A program made the translations under genes and the position numbers. Positions 49,569 through 59,170 of a DNA stretch of 64,000 nt are shown in pieces. Source of the DNA: Cognatilysobacter tabacisoli (GTDB taxonomy: Bacteria; Pseudomonadota; Gammaproteobacteria; Xanthomonadales; Xanthomonadaceae); the NCBI RefSeq assembly GCF_003586305.1, contig NZ_KZ987400.1, forward strand, positions 468,635 through 532,634. The letters are read 5' to 3'. The notes beneath the pieces were generated by a model, which saw nothing but the letters and a program-made list of their open reading frames with translations, searched no databases and was not told the DNA's origin. How positions within the stretch are numbered: position 1 is the stretch's first letter; each line of letters starts with the position of its first letter.

Positions 49569-50509
49569 TGGCGGCCGCGGACGCGCCGAAGATCGAGCGC
49601 GGCGAAGCCGTCGCACTGGTGCTGGGCGCCGGCGGCGCGCGCGGGCTGGCGCAGATCGGCGTGATCGAGGCGCTGCAGGCGCGCAACCTGCACGTGACCG
49701 CGGTCGCCGGCTCGTCGAGCGGCGCGCTGGTCGGCGGGCTGTTCGCCGCCGGCAAGCTCGGCGAGTACCGCGACTGGCTGTACGGCCTCAACCGCGCGCA
49801 GATGCTGCGGCTGCTGGACCCGGCGCTGGGCCGCTCGGCGCTGTTCGGCGGCGAGCGGCTGATCCGCGCGCTGCGCGACCTGACCGGCGACGTGCGCATC
49901 GAACAGCTGCCGATCCAGTTCACCGCGGTCGCCGTCGACCTGATGCGCCAGCGCGAGGTGTGGCTGCGCGAGGGCGACCTGTGGGACGCGGTGCGCGCGT
50001 CGTTCGCGATCCCGGGCGTGTTCACCCCGCACCGCGTGCACGGCCGCGACCTCGTCGACGGCGGGCTGCTGGCGCCGCTGCCGATCGCCGCGACGCGGCT
50101 GTCCGACGCGCACCGGCTGATCGCGGTCGACATGCACGGCTGGCCGACGCGGCCGCCGGGCAAGCCGGCCGAGGCGGTCGAGCCGGTGGAGTCGACGCCC
50201 GACCGGCTTGTCGCGGGCGCCGAGGCGCGCTTCGCGGCGTGGTTCGGCCGGCGCATGGACAAGGCCGCCGCGCCGCCGGCGGCGGGGGCCAACGGCCTCG
50301 GCGAGCTCGGCTTCACCGAGCTGATGGCGCGCTCGCTCGACACCATGCAGGCGCAGATCGCGCGCGTGCAGCTGGCGCTGGACCCGCCGGAGCTGGTGAT
50401 CCGGATTCCGCGCGATGCCTGCCAGTTCTACGAGTTCTGGCGCGGCCGCGAGCTGGCCGAGATCGGCCGGCGCGAGGCTGACCGCGTGCTCGACGAAGCC
50501 GGCTACTGA
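49568..50509 (+). CDS. Patatin-like phospholipase (RssA-like)
   Basis: Serine hydrolase of 313 residues. Patatin motifs: oxyanion loop VLGAGGARGLAQIGVIEAL, nucleophile elbow AVAGSSSGALVGG (G-x-S-x-G), and the catalytic Asp in LVDGGLLAPLPI (DG-x motif). Together these make the Ser-Asp dyad complete. No signal peptide is present. The C-terminal about 100 residues are less conserved. It hydrolyses phospholipid or lipid esters in relatives. The start codon overlaps the stop of the WYL regulator, so the two are co-translated, and a convergent lipocalin gene follows. Confidence 0.9.
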   Translation: MAAADAPKIERGEAVALVLGAGGARGLAQIGVIEALQARNLHVTAVAGSSSGALVGGLFAAGKLGEYRDWLYGLNRAQMLRLLDPALGRSALFGGERLIRALRDLTGDVRIEQLPIQFTAVAVDLMRQREVWLREGDLWDAVRASFAIPGVFTPHRVHGRDLVDGGLLAPLPIAATRLSDAHRLIAVDMHGWPTRPPGKPAEAVEPVESTPDRLVAGAEARFAAWFGRRMDKAAAPPAAGANGLGELGFTELMARSLDTMQAQIARVQLALDPPELVIRIPRDACQFYEFWRGRELAEIGRREADRVLDEAGY

Positions 50510-50534
50510 GCGACGACGGCGGCGTGCGCGCCGC

Positions 50535-51119
50535 TCAGCGGGCGCGCGGCTTTTCGGCCTCGGCGTAGCCGGGCTGGCCTTCCTGCTCGGGCACCTGCGG
50601 CACGCGCACCAGCTTGGCGGTGTCGACGCCGTGGCCGGCCATGCGCCGCAGCAGGTCCTGGTACAGCGCTTCGTCGATCTGCGGCTGGCGCGCGAACACC
50701 CATGCCAGGTCGCGGCCGGGGTAACCGATCAGCGCCCACGAGTAGTCCGGGGCGACCTCGAGGATGCGGAACTTGGTCGGGATCACGCCGAAGAACCACG
50801 TGGTCCAGTCGCGGTCCCCGGAGTCGGGCTTGACCGTCGCGCGCGATTCGAACTGCTTCTCCGGCTCGCCGAAGCCTTCGCGGTAGACGTAGCGCACGCC
50901 GATCTTTCCCGGCCCCGTCAGGGTGTACTCGTCGCGGCTGGCGACGTCGCCGTTCTCGGCGAAGTACGGCACGCGCGCGATCACGTGCCACGGGCCCATG
51001 AAGCGCTGCAGGTCGATCGGGGCGGCGCCGGCGACCGGGGGGGTCGAGCGGCAGGCCGACAGCAGCACCAGCGCCAGGCCGGCGACGGTGGCGAGCAGGA
51101 GGGGGCGGGAACGCGGCAT
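50535..51119 (-). CDS. Outer-membrane lipocalin, Blc-like lipoprotein
   Basis: Lipoprotein of 194 residues. The signal peptide ends in lipobox LLSAC. The lipocalin domain begins with the G-x-W motif in MGPWHVIARVPYFAENG, followed by the usual strands (DEYTLTGPGKIGVRYVYREG; TTWFFGVIPTKFRILEVAPD; YSWALIGYPGRDLAWVFARQ). This is the bacterial Blc family, which binds lysophospholipids or fatty acids at the outer membrane. The convergent neighbour is a patatin phospholipase, which could produce such ligands, an attractive but unproven link. The start is ATG 51119, immediately before the signal peptide. Confidence 0.93.
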   Translation of the reverse strand: MPRSRPLLLATVAGLALVLLSACRSTPPVAGAAPIDLQRFMGPWHVIARVPYFAENGDVASRDEYTLTGPGKIGVRYVYREGFGEPEKQFESRATVKPDSGDRDWTTWFFGVIPTKFRILEVAPDYSWALIGYPGRDLAWVFARQPQIDEALYQDLLRRMAGHGVDTAKLVRVPQVPEQEGQPGYAEAEKPRAR

Positions 51120-51280
51120 CGGCAGCTCCGTGACGTCGGTGGGTACCGGGTAGCTACGCCGCCCGGCCCGTTCGGGAGGCGCCACCGTCGCCGACGTCCG
51201 GCGAACAGCGCGTCAACGGCGGTCGCAGCCGGTGAGATGGCCGGCGGCGATGGTGCCTCCATCCCGCCCGGAGCGCCGCC

Positions 51281-51625
51281 ATGAAAGCCGCCATGACCGC
51301 CAAGACCCCGACCGACCGCCCCGTCCACCCGCTGCTCGACGCGGCGGTGCGCCACGCCGTCGCGGCGGGCACGGTGATCGTGCTGCTGGTCCCGTCCGCG
51401 CGCGGGGTGCACGCGGCGATCGGGTGGCTGCCGCTGTGGCTGGTGGCGATGCCGCTGCTGGCGTGGTGGGCGCTGCACGGATTCGCGCTGCCGCGCCGGG
51501 CTGCGCCGCCGGTCGCCGCCGCGCCGACCGTGCGCCCGCGCCGGCGCAGCGCTGAACAGGCGCGGCGCCGCAGCCGCGCGGGCGCGCGTCCGTCGGGCGG
51601 GGCCGCGGGCCGCGAGCTGGGGTGA
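51281..51625 (+). CDS. Small hypothetical membrane protein
   Basis: 114-residue product that I do not recognise. Residues about 25-45 (AAGTVIVLLVPSARGVHAA) and 46-70 (IGWLPLWLVAMPLLAWWAL) form two hydrophobic helices. The tail is Arg/Ala-rich and basic. GC-rich third positions fit coding but do not prove it. The gene stands alone between the lipocalin and the oligopeptidase genes, divergent from the former, with a purine stretch (GGAGCG) before the ATG. Confidence 0.5.
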   Translation: MKAAMTAKTPTDRPVHPLLDAAVRHAVAAGTVIVLLVPSARGVHAAIGWLPLWLVAMPLLAWWALHGFALPRRAAPPVAAAPTVRPRRRSAEQARRRSRAGARPSGGAAGRELG

Positions 51626-51698
51626 CTTCGGGCATTCCAGCGCGGCGCGGGCCCTGTGCTAGCGTGCCGGGCCCTGTCCCACAGCCGCTGGAGTGACC

Positions 51699-53915
51699 AT
51701 GCCCGTTGCGAGTCGTGCCCCCGGAACCCTGCTGTCGCAGGCCTGCCAGAGCCTGATCGTCAGCGCCGGCCTGGCCGTGGCGGCCGTCGGACCCGCCAAC
51801 GCCCAGACCAACCGCCCGGAGGCCCCGCAGGTGAACACCGCCAACGACCCGTACCTGTGGCTCGAGGATGTCGGTGGCGAAAAGGCCCTGTCGTGGGTGC
51901 GCGAGCGCAACGCCGTGACCGAGGCCGAGCTTGCCGCCAAGCCCGAGTTCAAGCGGCTGGAGGCGGACATCCGCGCGATCCTCGATTCGGACGCCAAGAT
52001 CCCGGCGGTCGAGAAGATCGGCGACCACTACTACAACTTCTGGCGCGACAAGACCCACGAGCGCGGCCTGTGGCGCCGCACGACGCTCGAGGAGTACCGC
52101 AAGGCCAAGCCCACGTGGGAAACGGTCATCGACCTCGACGCGCTGAACAAGGCCGAGAACGAGAACTGGGTCTGGCACGGCGCGAACTGCCTGAAGCCGG
52201 TCGACCCGAAGGCCCCGGTCGAGCGCTGTCTGGTCGCGCTGTCGCGCGGCGGCGCCGACGCCGATGTGACCCGCGAGTTCGACCTGGCCACGAAGACCTG
52301 GGTCAAGGACGGCTTCTACCGCGCCGAGGCCAAGGGCGCGCTGGGCTGGATCGACCGCGACACCGTTTACGTCTACACCGACTTCGGCAAGGACGCGAAG
52401 GGCAACACCACGCTGACCAGCTCGGGCTACCCGCGCGTGGTCAAGCAGTGGACGCGCGGCACGCCGATGGCCGACGCCACCGCGGTGTACGAAGGCACCG
52501 GCGAGGACATGTACATCGCCGCGTACCGCGACGACACCCGTGGCTTCGAGCGCGACTTCGTCAGCCGCACGATCGCGTTCTACAACGACGAGCTGTACCT
52601 GCGCACGCCCGCCGGCCTGACGAAGGTCGACGCGCCGAACTCGGCCAACAAGGTCGTGCACAAGCAGTGGCTGATGCTCGAGCTGCGCGAGCCGTACGCC
52701 GCCGGCGGCACGACCTACCCGGCCGGCAGCCTGCTGGCGACGAAGTTCGACGACTTCATGGCCGGCAAGCGTGTGTTCACCGCGCTGTTCACGCCGACCG
52801 AGCGCGCCTCGCTGTCGAGCTTCACGTGGACGAAGAACAAGCTCGTGCTGAACGTGCTCGAGGACGTCAAGAACCGGCTCTCGGTGCTGACGCCCGGCGA
52901 CGGCGCGTGGGCGAGCGAACCGTTCACCGGTGCGCCGGCGTTCGGCACGCTGACGGTGTCGGCGGTCGACGCCGACGACAGCGACGCGGTGTGGCTCAGT
53001 GCCGCTGACTACCTGACCCCGAGCACGCTGGCGCTGGCCACGCTCGGCCAGGCGCCGGAAGTGCTGAAGTCCAACCCGGCGTTCTTCGACGCCTCGCGCC
53101 ACGCGATCGAGCAGCACTTCGCCACCAGCGCCGACGGCACCCGCGTCCCGTACTTCATGGTGCGGCCGAAGGACCTCGCGTTCGACGGCACCGCGCCGAC
53201 GCTGCTGTACGGCTACGGCGGCTTCGAGGTCTCGGAGCTTCCGCGCTATTCGGGCGCGGTCGGCAAGGGCTGGCTCGAGAAGGGCGGCGTGTACGCGGTT
53301 GCCAACATCCGCGGCGGCGGCGAGTACGGCCCGCGCTGGCACCAGGCCGCGCTGAAGGCCAACCGCTACAAGGCCTACGAGGACTTCGCCGCGGTCGCCC
53401 GCGACCTCGTCGCGCGCAAGGTCACCTCGCCGCAGCACCTCGGCGCGCAGGGCGGCAGCAACGGCGGCCTGCTGACCGGCAACATGCTGACCCAGTACCC
53501 GGAGCTGTTCGGCGCGATCGTCGTGCAGGTGCCGCTGCTCGACATGCAGCGCTACCACAAGCTGCTGGCCGGCGCGTCGTGGATGGCCGAGTACGGCAAT
53601 CCGGACACGGCCGACTGGGAGTTCATCCGCACGTTCTCGCCGTATCACCTGTTCGACCCGAAGCGAGACTACCCGGCGACGATTTTCATGACCTCGACCC
53701 GCGACGACCGCGTCCACCCGGGCCACGCGCGCAAGATGATGGCGCGCATGCTCGAGGCGGATAAGGACGTGCGCTACTACGAGAACATCGAAGGCGGCCA
53801 TGGCGGTTCGGCCAACAACGCGCAGGCCGCGCACATGAGCGCGCTGGCGTTCACGTTCCTGTGGAACGAACTGGGCGGCAAGGGCGGTGGCGGCGCGGCG
53901 GCGTCGGCGAAGTAG
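51699..53915 (+). CDS. Exported prolyl oligopeptidase (S9A)
   Basis: Serine peptidase of 738 residues cleaving after proline in oligopeptides. An N-terminal signal-like segment (AGLAVAAVGPANAQ, cleavage about residue 36) precedes the S9 N-terminal region (ANDPYLWLEDVGGEKALSWV). A beta-propeller occupies the middle and the alpha/beta-hydrolase domain is C-terminal. The triad is visible: Ser587 (GAQGGSNGGLL), Asp670 (TSTRDDRVHPGH) and His701 (EGGHGGS). GGAG (51690-51693) places the start at ATG 51699 rather than GTG 51693. A second S9A gene follows after about 690 nt of repeats. Confidence 0.93.
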   Translation: MPVASRAPGTLLSQACQSLIVSAGLAVAAVGPANAQTNRPEAPQVNTANDPYLWLEDVGGEKALSWVRERNAVTEAELAAKPEFKRLEADIRAILDSDAKIPAVEKIGDHYYNFWRDKTHERGLWRRTTLEEYRKAKPTWETVIDLDALNKAENENWVWHGANCLKPVDPKAPVERCLVALSRGGADADVTREFDLATKTWVKDGFYRAEAKGALGWIDRDTVYVYTDFGKDAKGNTTLTSSGYPRVVKQWTRGTPMADATAVYEGTGEDMYIAAYRDDTRGFERDFVSRTIAFYNDELYLRTPAGLTKVDAPNSANKVVHKQWLMLELREPYAAGGTTYPAGSLLATKFDDFMAGKRVFTALFTPTERASLSSFTWTKNKLVLNVLEDVKNRLSVLTPGDGAWASEPFTGAPAFGTLTVSAVDADDSDAVWLSAADYLTPSTLALATLGQAPEVLKSNPAFFDASRHAIEQHFATSADGTRVPYFMVRPKDLAFDGTAPTLLYGYGGFEVSELPRYSGAVGKGWLEKGGVYAVANIRGGGEYGPRWHQAALKANRYKAYEDFAAVARDLVARKVTSPQHLGAQGGSNGGLLTGNMLTQYPELFGAIVVQVPLLDMQRYHKLLAGASWMAEYGNPDTADWEFIRTFSPYHLFDPKRDYPATIFMTSTRDDRVHPGHARKMMARMLEADKDVRYYENIEGGHGGSANNAQAAHMSALAFTFLWNELGGKGGGGAAASAK

Positions 53916-53991
53916 CCGCGCCGAGGCGGCGGGCGCTTCGCGGCGTGCGTGACTGTCGGTGCTCCGCTGCCCTTGATGCGGGGATGACTGA

Positions 53992-54029
<38 letters not shown>

Positions 54030-54071
54030 AATGAATCGCGGGCGAGGGGCGATCGCCCCAGACCCGAAGGG

Positions 54072-54127
54072 CGCCGCACATGGATGTGCGGCGTTTTCCG
54101 ACTGAGCCAGGATGGCGAGTCGGAAAA
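54072..54127. repeat. Two adjoining inverted repeats
   Basis: CGCCGCACAT / ATGTGCGGCG (54072-54081 with 54084-54093) is followed directly by TTTTCCGACT / AGTCGGAAAA (54094-54103 with 54118-54127). The CCGCACA stem recurs at 54440-54457, so this is a related module of the mosaic repeat that follows. Confidence 0.75.
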
Positions 54128-54184
54128 TCCTGGCGGGGCCTGTCCGTCGCGACGGGAGATCTGTCGAGGAAGCCGTTTCTTTTG

Positions 54185-54457
54185 GTTACTTTTCTTTGGG
54201 CGAGCAAAGAAAAGTGACTCGCCGACAGGCGAAAGCCGTTGCTGTTGCTCTTGGCATTAGAGGTGAACATCCAAAACTTCCGCCGCTGTTGCGGCGGGTA
54301 ACGTTTCTTTGCTGGTGCAGAGTCCGAGTGGATTCCCTGACGCTCAAAAAGTCGCCAATTCTCCTGACAACCCCCTCCCGTGCGACCAGCTGCTTTCGCC
54401 GGGATCTTTCGACACGCGTCCCTGCCGTGTCGAAAAACGCCGCACATCCCTGTGCGG
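54185..54457. repeat. Three-hairpin mosaic repeat, copy 2
   Basis: Block 1: arms GTTACTTTTCTTTG and CAAAGAAAAGTGAC (54185-54198 with 54205-54218), one mismatch. Block 2: TTTCGACACG / CGTGTCGAAA (54407-54416 with 54426-54435), loop containing TCCCTG. Block 3: CCGCACA / TGTGCGG (54440-54446 with 54451-54457), loop TCCC. Order and loops equal copy 1 at 41405-41561, but a 190-nt stretch separates block 1 from block 2, against 65 nt in copy 1. Confidence 0.75.
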
Positions 54458-54540
54458 TGCCCTCCGGGTCTGGTGAGGGCGGCCACGTTCCAGCTTGTTC
54501 GTGGGTCAAAGGCTTCAAGTCAAAGGCGGCAGCCGCCGCG

Positions 54541-54568
54541 ATACGTGATACGTGATACGTGATACGTG
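54541..54568. repeat. ATACGTG heptamer tandem repeat
   Basis: Four perfect copies of ATACGTG, ending 38 nt before the start codon of the second S9A peptidase gene, so it lies in that gene's probable 5' leader or promoter. Confidence 0.9.
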
Positions 54569-54606
54569 ATCCAACCCAGTTGCAAACCCGCCGTCGGACC
54601 CCATCC

Positions 54607-56739
54607 ATGAAACCCACCCTGCTGTTGGCGACGCTGCTGATGACCACTTCCCCGATTCTCGCCGCCGATCTCCCGCCGCCGCCGGACGCGCCGCGCCAGC
54701 CGTTCGAGGTCAAGGCACCGCACGGCGCCACGCGCAGCGACGAGTACTACTGGCTGCGCGACGACAAGCGCCAGAAGCCGGAGGTGCTCGACTACCTGAA
54801 GGCCGAGAACGCCTACGTCGACGCCTACATGCAGCGGCTCAAGCCGCTGGAGAACCGCCTGTACGACGAGATCGTCGGGCGCATCAAGCAGGACGACAGC
54901 TCGGTGCCGTACCGCGAGCGCGGGCACTGGTACTACTCGCGCTTCGAGACCGGCAAGGACTACCCGATCTACGCGCGCCGCGCCGGCACGATGGACGCCG
55001 CCGAGCAGGTGCTGCTCGACGTCAACGCGATGGCCGCCGGCAAGGACTACTTCAGCGTCGGCGACTGGGAAGTCAGCCAGGACAACGCGCTGCTGGCCTG
55101 GGCCGAGGACGCGGTCGGCCGCCGCCAGTACACGATCCGGATCAAGGACATCGCCAGCGGCAAGGTGTTCGATGACGTGATCACCGGCGTGTCGGCCAAC
55201 CTGGTGTGGGCCGACGACAACCGGACGCTGTTCTACGTCGAGAACGACCCGGAAACGCTGCTGACGGTGCGGGTCAAGAAGCACGTGCTCGGCACGCCGG
55301 CCTCGCAGGACGTGGTCGTCTACGAGGAAGAGGACGACAGCTTCTACATGGGCATCGGCCGCACCCGCGACGACCGGTTCATCTGCATCGGCGTCGACAG
55401 CACCGTGTCGAGCGAGGCGCGCTGCGCGCCAGCCAGCGACCCGCGCGAGTTCACCGTGCTGGCCCCGCGCGAGCGCGATGTCGAGTACAGCGCCGACCAC
55501 TTCGGCGGCCGCTGGGTGATCCGCACCAATGCTGGCGGCGCAAAGAACTTCAAGCTGGTCACCGCGCCGACCGGGTCCACCTCGCGCGCGCAGTGGACCG
55601 ACTGGGTCGCGCACCGCGACGACGTGTTCATCGACGGCTTCGAGCTGTTCGACGGGTTCACCGCGATCGCCGAGCGCTCCGACGGCCTCGAGCGCCTGCG
55701 CCTGCTGAAGGGCGACGCGGAGGAATACGTCAAGGCCGACGAGCCGGCGTACTCGATGGGGCTGGACGTCAACGCCGAGCCGGACACCGACTGGCTGCGC
55801 TACAGCTACACGTCGCTGACCACGCCGGTGACGACGTACGAGTTGAACGTGCGCACCGGCGAGCGCCGCGAACTCAAGCGCCAGCCGGTGATCGGCTACG
55901 ACCCGTCGAAGTACACGACCGAGCGGGTCTGGGCGACCGCGCGCGACGGCACCCGCGTGCCGGTGTCGCTGGTCTACCGCAACGGCTACCAGCGCGACGG
56001 CAGCGCGGCGATGCTGCAGTACGCGTACGGCAGCTACGGCAGCTCGACCGACCCGAACTTCAACCTGCCGGTGGTCAGCCTGCTCGACCGCGGCGTGGTC
56101 TACGCGATCGCGCACATCCGCGGCGGCCAGGAGATGGGCCGCGCGTGGTACGACAGCGGCAAGCTGTTCAACAAGAAGAACACCTTCACCGACTTCATCG
56201 ACGTGACCGACTTCCTCGTCGCGCAGGGCTACGCGGCGAAGGACCGCGTCGCCGCGTACGGCGGCAGCGCCGGCGGCCTGCTGATGGGCGCGATCTCGAA
56301 CATGGCGCCGGACCGCTACGCGGTGATCCTGTCGCAGGTGCCGTTCGTGGACGTGGTGACGACGATGCTCGACCCGTCGATCCCGCTGACCACCAACGAG
56401 TACGACGAGTGGGGCAACCCGGAGAAGCAGGACTATTACGACTACATGCTGTCGTACTCGCCGTACGACCAGCTGTCGAAGCAGGCGTACCCGGCGATGT
56501 TCGTCGGCACCGGGCTGTGGGACTCGCAGGTGCAGTACTGGGAGCCGGCGAAGTACGTCGCCCGCCTGCGCGACCTGAACACCTCGGGCCGGCCGGTGCT
56601 GTTCCGCACCAACCTCGACGCCGGCCACGGCGGCAAGTCGGGCCGCTTCCGCCGCTACCGCGAGCTGGCGGAGATGTACGCGTTCCTGCTCGACCGCCTC
56701 GGTGCCGACGGCGCCGGCGGCGTCGCGGCCGCGAAGTAG
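54607..56739 (+). CDS. Oligopeptidase B (protease II)-like S9A peptidase, exported
   Basis: Serine oligopeptidase of 710 residues resembling PtrB, which cleaves after basic residues. Signal peptide about residues 1-20 (TLLLATLLMTTSPILAAD). The N-terminus shows the PtrB pattern APHGATRSDEYYWLRDD. A propeller follows, then the catalytic domain with IAHIRGGQEMGRAWYDSGK, Ser554 (YGGSAGGLLMG), Asp639 (GTGLWDSQVQYWEP) and His674 (DAGHGGKSGR). Cytoplasmic in E. coli, but here clearly preceded by a signal sequence, as in some Stenotrophomonas and Xanthomonas homologues. Specificity for Arg/Lys is inferred from family resemblance only. Confidence 0.92.
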   Translation: MKPTLLLATLLMTTSPILAADLPPPPDAPRQPFEVKAPHGATRSDEYYWLRDDKRQKPEVLDYLKAENAYVDAYMQRLKPLENRLYDEIVGRIKQDDSSVPYRERGHWYYSRFETGKDYPIYARRAGTMDAAEQVLLDVNAMAAGKDYFSVGDWEVSQDNALLAWAEDAVGRRQYTIRIKDIASGKVFDDVITGVSANLVWADDNRTLFYVENDPETLLTVRVKKHVLGTPASQDVVVYEEEDDSFYMGIGRTRDDRFICIGVDSTVSSEARCAPASDPREFTVLAPRERDVEYSADHFGGRWVIRTNAGGAKNFKLVTAPTGSTSRAQWTDWVAHRDDVFIDGFELFDGFTAIAERSDGLERLRLLKGDAEEYVKADEPAYSMGLDVNAEPDTDWLRYSYTSLTTPVTTYELNVRTGERRELKRQPVIGYDPSKYTTERVWATARDGTRVPVSLVYRNGYQRDGSAAMLQYAYGSYGSSTDPNFNLPVVSLLDRGVVYAIAHIRGGQEMGRAWYDSGKLFNKKNTFTDFIDVTDFLVAQGYAAKDRVAAYGGSAGGLLMGAISNMAPDRYAVILSQVPFVDVVTTMLDPSIPLTTNEYDEWGNPEKQDYYDYMLSYSPYDQLSKQAYPAMFVGTGLWDSQVQYWEPAKYVARLRDLNTSGRPVLFRTNLDAGHGGKSGRFRRYRELAEMYAFLLDRLGADGAGGVAAAK

Positions 56740-56818
56740 GGCTCGCCTCGCCGCCGCACGTCCCGCGACGGGGCGGTGCGGGGGCGCGCGTGTCCCGGGC
56801 GCGCATTAAGCTGGAACG

Positions 56819-57250
56819 GTGAGCCGCCCGCCCGTGCCCGACCGCGACGAAGCGCACCCGCCCATCGCCACCCGATGGCGCTGGGCGTGGTGGCTGCTGG
56901 CGTATGCCAGCCTCGCGCTCGGGCTGGTCGGCGTGCTGCTGCCCGGGCTGCCGACGGTGCCGTTCGTGCTGCTGGCCGCTTTCGCGGCCGCGCGCGGTTC
57001 GCGGCGGCTGCATGGCTGGCTGCTGGCGCACCGCCAGTTCGGCCCGGTGATCCGCGACTGGGACGCGTACGGCGCGGTCAGCCGCCGGGCCAAGCGGCTC
57101 GCGCTGACGATGATGGCCGCCTGCGCGGTGATCCTGTTCCTGACCGCGCCGCGCTGGTGGATGGCGGCGATCGGCACCGCGTTCATGGCCGCCGTCGGCA
57201 CCTGGCTGTGGGCGCGGCCCGAGCCGCCGCCGCGCCCGCCGTCGCATTGA
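56819..57250 (+). CDS. DUF454 (YbaN-like) inner-membrane protein
   Basis: 143-residue membrane protein with three to four helices. The YbaN/DUF454 signature is clear: [30 protein letters not shown] followed by [20 protein letters not shown] and [14 protein letters not shown] (quoted in parts; residues about 34-112). Function of the family is unknown. It starts at GTG 56819, with GGAA a few bases upstream. The gene lies between the peptidase gene and lptM on the same strand. Confidence 0.85.
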   Translation: MSRPPVPDRDEAHPPIATRWRWAWWLLAYASLALGLVGVLLPGLPTVPFVLLAAFAAARGSRRLHGWLLAHRQFGPVIRDWDAYGAVSRRAKRLALTMMAACAVILFLTAPRWWMAAIGTAFMAAVGTWLWARPEPPPRPPSH

Positions 57251-57268
57251 GCGGGCACGGCGCCGCGC

Positions 57269-57274
57269 TACACT
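57269..57274 (+). promoter_or_regulatory. Possible -10 element (TACACT) of lptM, leaderless type
   Basis: TACACT is followed by 7 nt and the lptM ATG at 57282. No Shine-Dalgarno or -35 is visible. Layout as for hemC. Confidence 0.35.
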
Positions 57275-57281
57275 GCGGCGC

Positions 57282-57614
<333 letters not shown>

Positions 57615-57628
57615 GCCCCGGGGCCGCC

Positions 57629-58483
57629 ATGCGCTTCAGCAAGATGCACGGCGCCGGCAACGACTTCGTCGTGCTGGACCTGCGCGACGGCATGGCGCCG
57701 CCGGACGCCTACGAGTGCCGGCGCCTCGCCGACCGCCACAACGGCGTCGGCTGCGACCAGATCCTGACGATCGAGTCGCCGCGCAGCGGCGAGTCGGTGG
57801 CCAGCTACCGGGTCTGGAACAGCGACGGTTCGACCTCGCAGCAGTGCGGCAACGGCGCGCGCTGCATCGCCGCGTGGCTCGCGCGCGACGCCGCCCGGCA
57901 CGGCCATCCGCTCGGCGACTCCTTCGGCGTCGACAGCCCCTCCGGTACCCATGCGGTCGAACGCCTGCGCGGCGACGGGCGCGCGGGCGATGGCTTCCGC
58001 ATCGCGATGGGCGTGCCCGAGTTCACCCCGTCGCGGATCCCGATGCACGGCGTCGACACGGCCGCGCCGGAGTACGTGCTGCAGATCCACGACACGGTGC
58101 TCGCGTTCGGCGCGGTGTCGATGGGCAACCCGCACGCGGTGATCGAGGTCGACGACGTCGACGCGGCGCCGGTCGCACAGATCGGCGCGCTGCTGCAGGC
58201 GAACGGGATGTTCCCGGAGTCGGTCAACGTCGGCTTCGCCCAGGTGCTATCGCGCGACCGCGTGCGCCTGCGCGTGTTCGAGCGCGGCGTCGGCGAGACC
58301 CTGGCCTGCGGCAGCGGCGCGTGCGCGGCCGCCGCGGTGCTGATGCGCCGCGGGCGTGTCGACCGCGCCGTGACGCTGGCGCTGCCCGGTGGAGAGCTGG
58401 AGGTGGCGTGGCCGGACGACGACGCCACGCTGACGATGGCCGGCCCGGCCGCATTCGTGTTCGAGGGGGAGTGGGAACGATGA
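57629..58483 (+). CDS. dapF: Diaminopimelate epimerase
   Basis: Interconverts LL- and meso-diaminopimelate for lysine and peptidoglycan synthesis. The product has 284 residues, standard. Both catalytic cysteines are present: Cys73 in [13 protein letters not shown] and Cys227 in [18 protein letters not shown]. Other landmarks are [15 protein letters not shown] at the N-terminus, [12 protein letters not shown] and [10 protein letters not shown]. The stop overlaps the next start in an ATGA. It belongs to the conserved lptM-dapF-DUF484-xerC cluster. Confidence 0.97.
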   Translation: MRFSKMHGAGNDFVVLDLRDGMAPPDAYECRRLADRHNGVGCDQILTIESPRSGESVASYRVWNSDGSTSQQCGNGARCIAAWLARDAARHGHPLGDSFGVDSPSGTHAVERLRGDGRAGDGFRIAMGVPEFTPSRIPMHGVDTAAPEYVLQIHDTVLAFGAVSMGNPHAVIEVDDVDAAPVAQIGALLQANGMFPESVNVGFAQVLSRDRVRLRVFERGVGETLACGSGACAAAAVLMRRGRVDRAVTLALPGGELEVAWPDDDATLTMAGPAAFVFEGEWER

Positions 58484-59154
58484 GCGACACCGTGGAAAAG
58501 CTCGGCGCGCATGAAGTCGCGGCGTGGCTGCGCCGGCACCCCGGCTTCCTGAAGCAGTTCCCGGACCTGGCGCTGAGCCTGGTCGTGCCGCGCGACGAGG
58601 GCCCGGCCGCGTCGCTCGCGAGCTACCAGCTCGAAGTACTGCGCGACAAGAACCGCGAGCTGTCGCGGCGCCTGCAGGACCTGTTCGCGAACGCGCAGGA
58701 GAACGAGCGGCTGGCCGTGCGCACGCACCAGCTGACGCTGGCGCTGATGCGACAGGGCACCGCCGGCGACACGCTGCGCGCGATGGCGGCATCGTTGGCC
58801 GAGGACTTCAACGGCGACCTCGTGCGGCTGGTTGTGTTCGAGCCGATCGCCGGTCTCGAGGAAGCCGACTGGCTGCAGGTCATTGACGCCGGCGATGCCC
58901 GGCTGGCCCCGTTCCGCGACTGCCTCGCCGACGGCGAGCCGATCTGCGGCCGGCTGCAGCCGGAGAAGCACGCGCTGCTGTACGGGCTGCGCGCCGAGGA
59001 CGTGGAGTCGACGGCGCTGCTGCCGCTGCCCGGCGTCGGCCTGATCGCGGTCGGCAGCCGCGACGCGAACCGCTTCTTCCCTGGCATGGGCACGCTGTTC
59101 CTGCGGATGATGGGCGAGTCGCTCGCCACCGCGCTGCGGCGCTTCCAGGGCTGA
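58480..59154 (+). CDS. DUF484 family protein (YigA-like)
   Basis: Cytoplasmic protein of 224 residues. DUF484 features: [19 protein letters not shown] at the N-terminus, a coiled-coil-like stretch ([20 protein letters not shown]) and a GAF-like C-terminal domain ending in [36 protein letters not shown]. Function is unestablished, but the gene is almost always between dapF and xerC, as here, with an ATGA overlap to dapF and 16 nt to xerC. Confidence 0.92.
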   Translation: MSDTVEKLGAHEVAAWLRRHPGFLKQFPDLALSLVVPRDEGPAASLASYQLEVLRDKNRELSRRLQDLFANAQENERLAVRTHQLTLALMRQGTAGDTLRAMAASLAEDFNGDLVRLVVFEPIAGLEEADWLQVIDAGDARLAPFRDCLADGEPICGRLQPEKHALLYGLRAEDVESTALLPLPGVGLIAVGSRDANRFFPGMGTLFLRMMGESLATALRRFQG

Positions 59155-59170
59155 TCCGCGCGGCGCGCGC

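Noticed and set aside
50519-50534. GC hairpin GCGGCG-TGCG-CGCCGC between the patatin and lipocalin genes as terminator
   Set aside because: Six-bp stem without a T run on either strand; GC hairpins of this size arise easily by chance here.
54112-54555. Open frame of 147 codons in the repeat region
   Set aside because: It translates the hairpin repeat (SLGEQRKVT-type spurious peptide seen with this kind of repeat) and has no domain or conserved start.
54541-54568. CRISPR-like short direct repeats
   Set aside because: Units are contiguous 7-mers without spacers, and no cas genes are present; simple tandem repeat.
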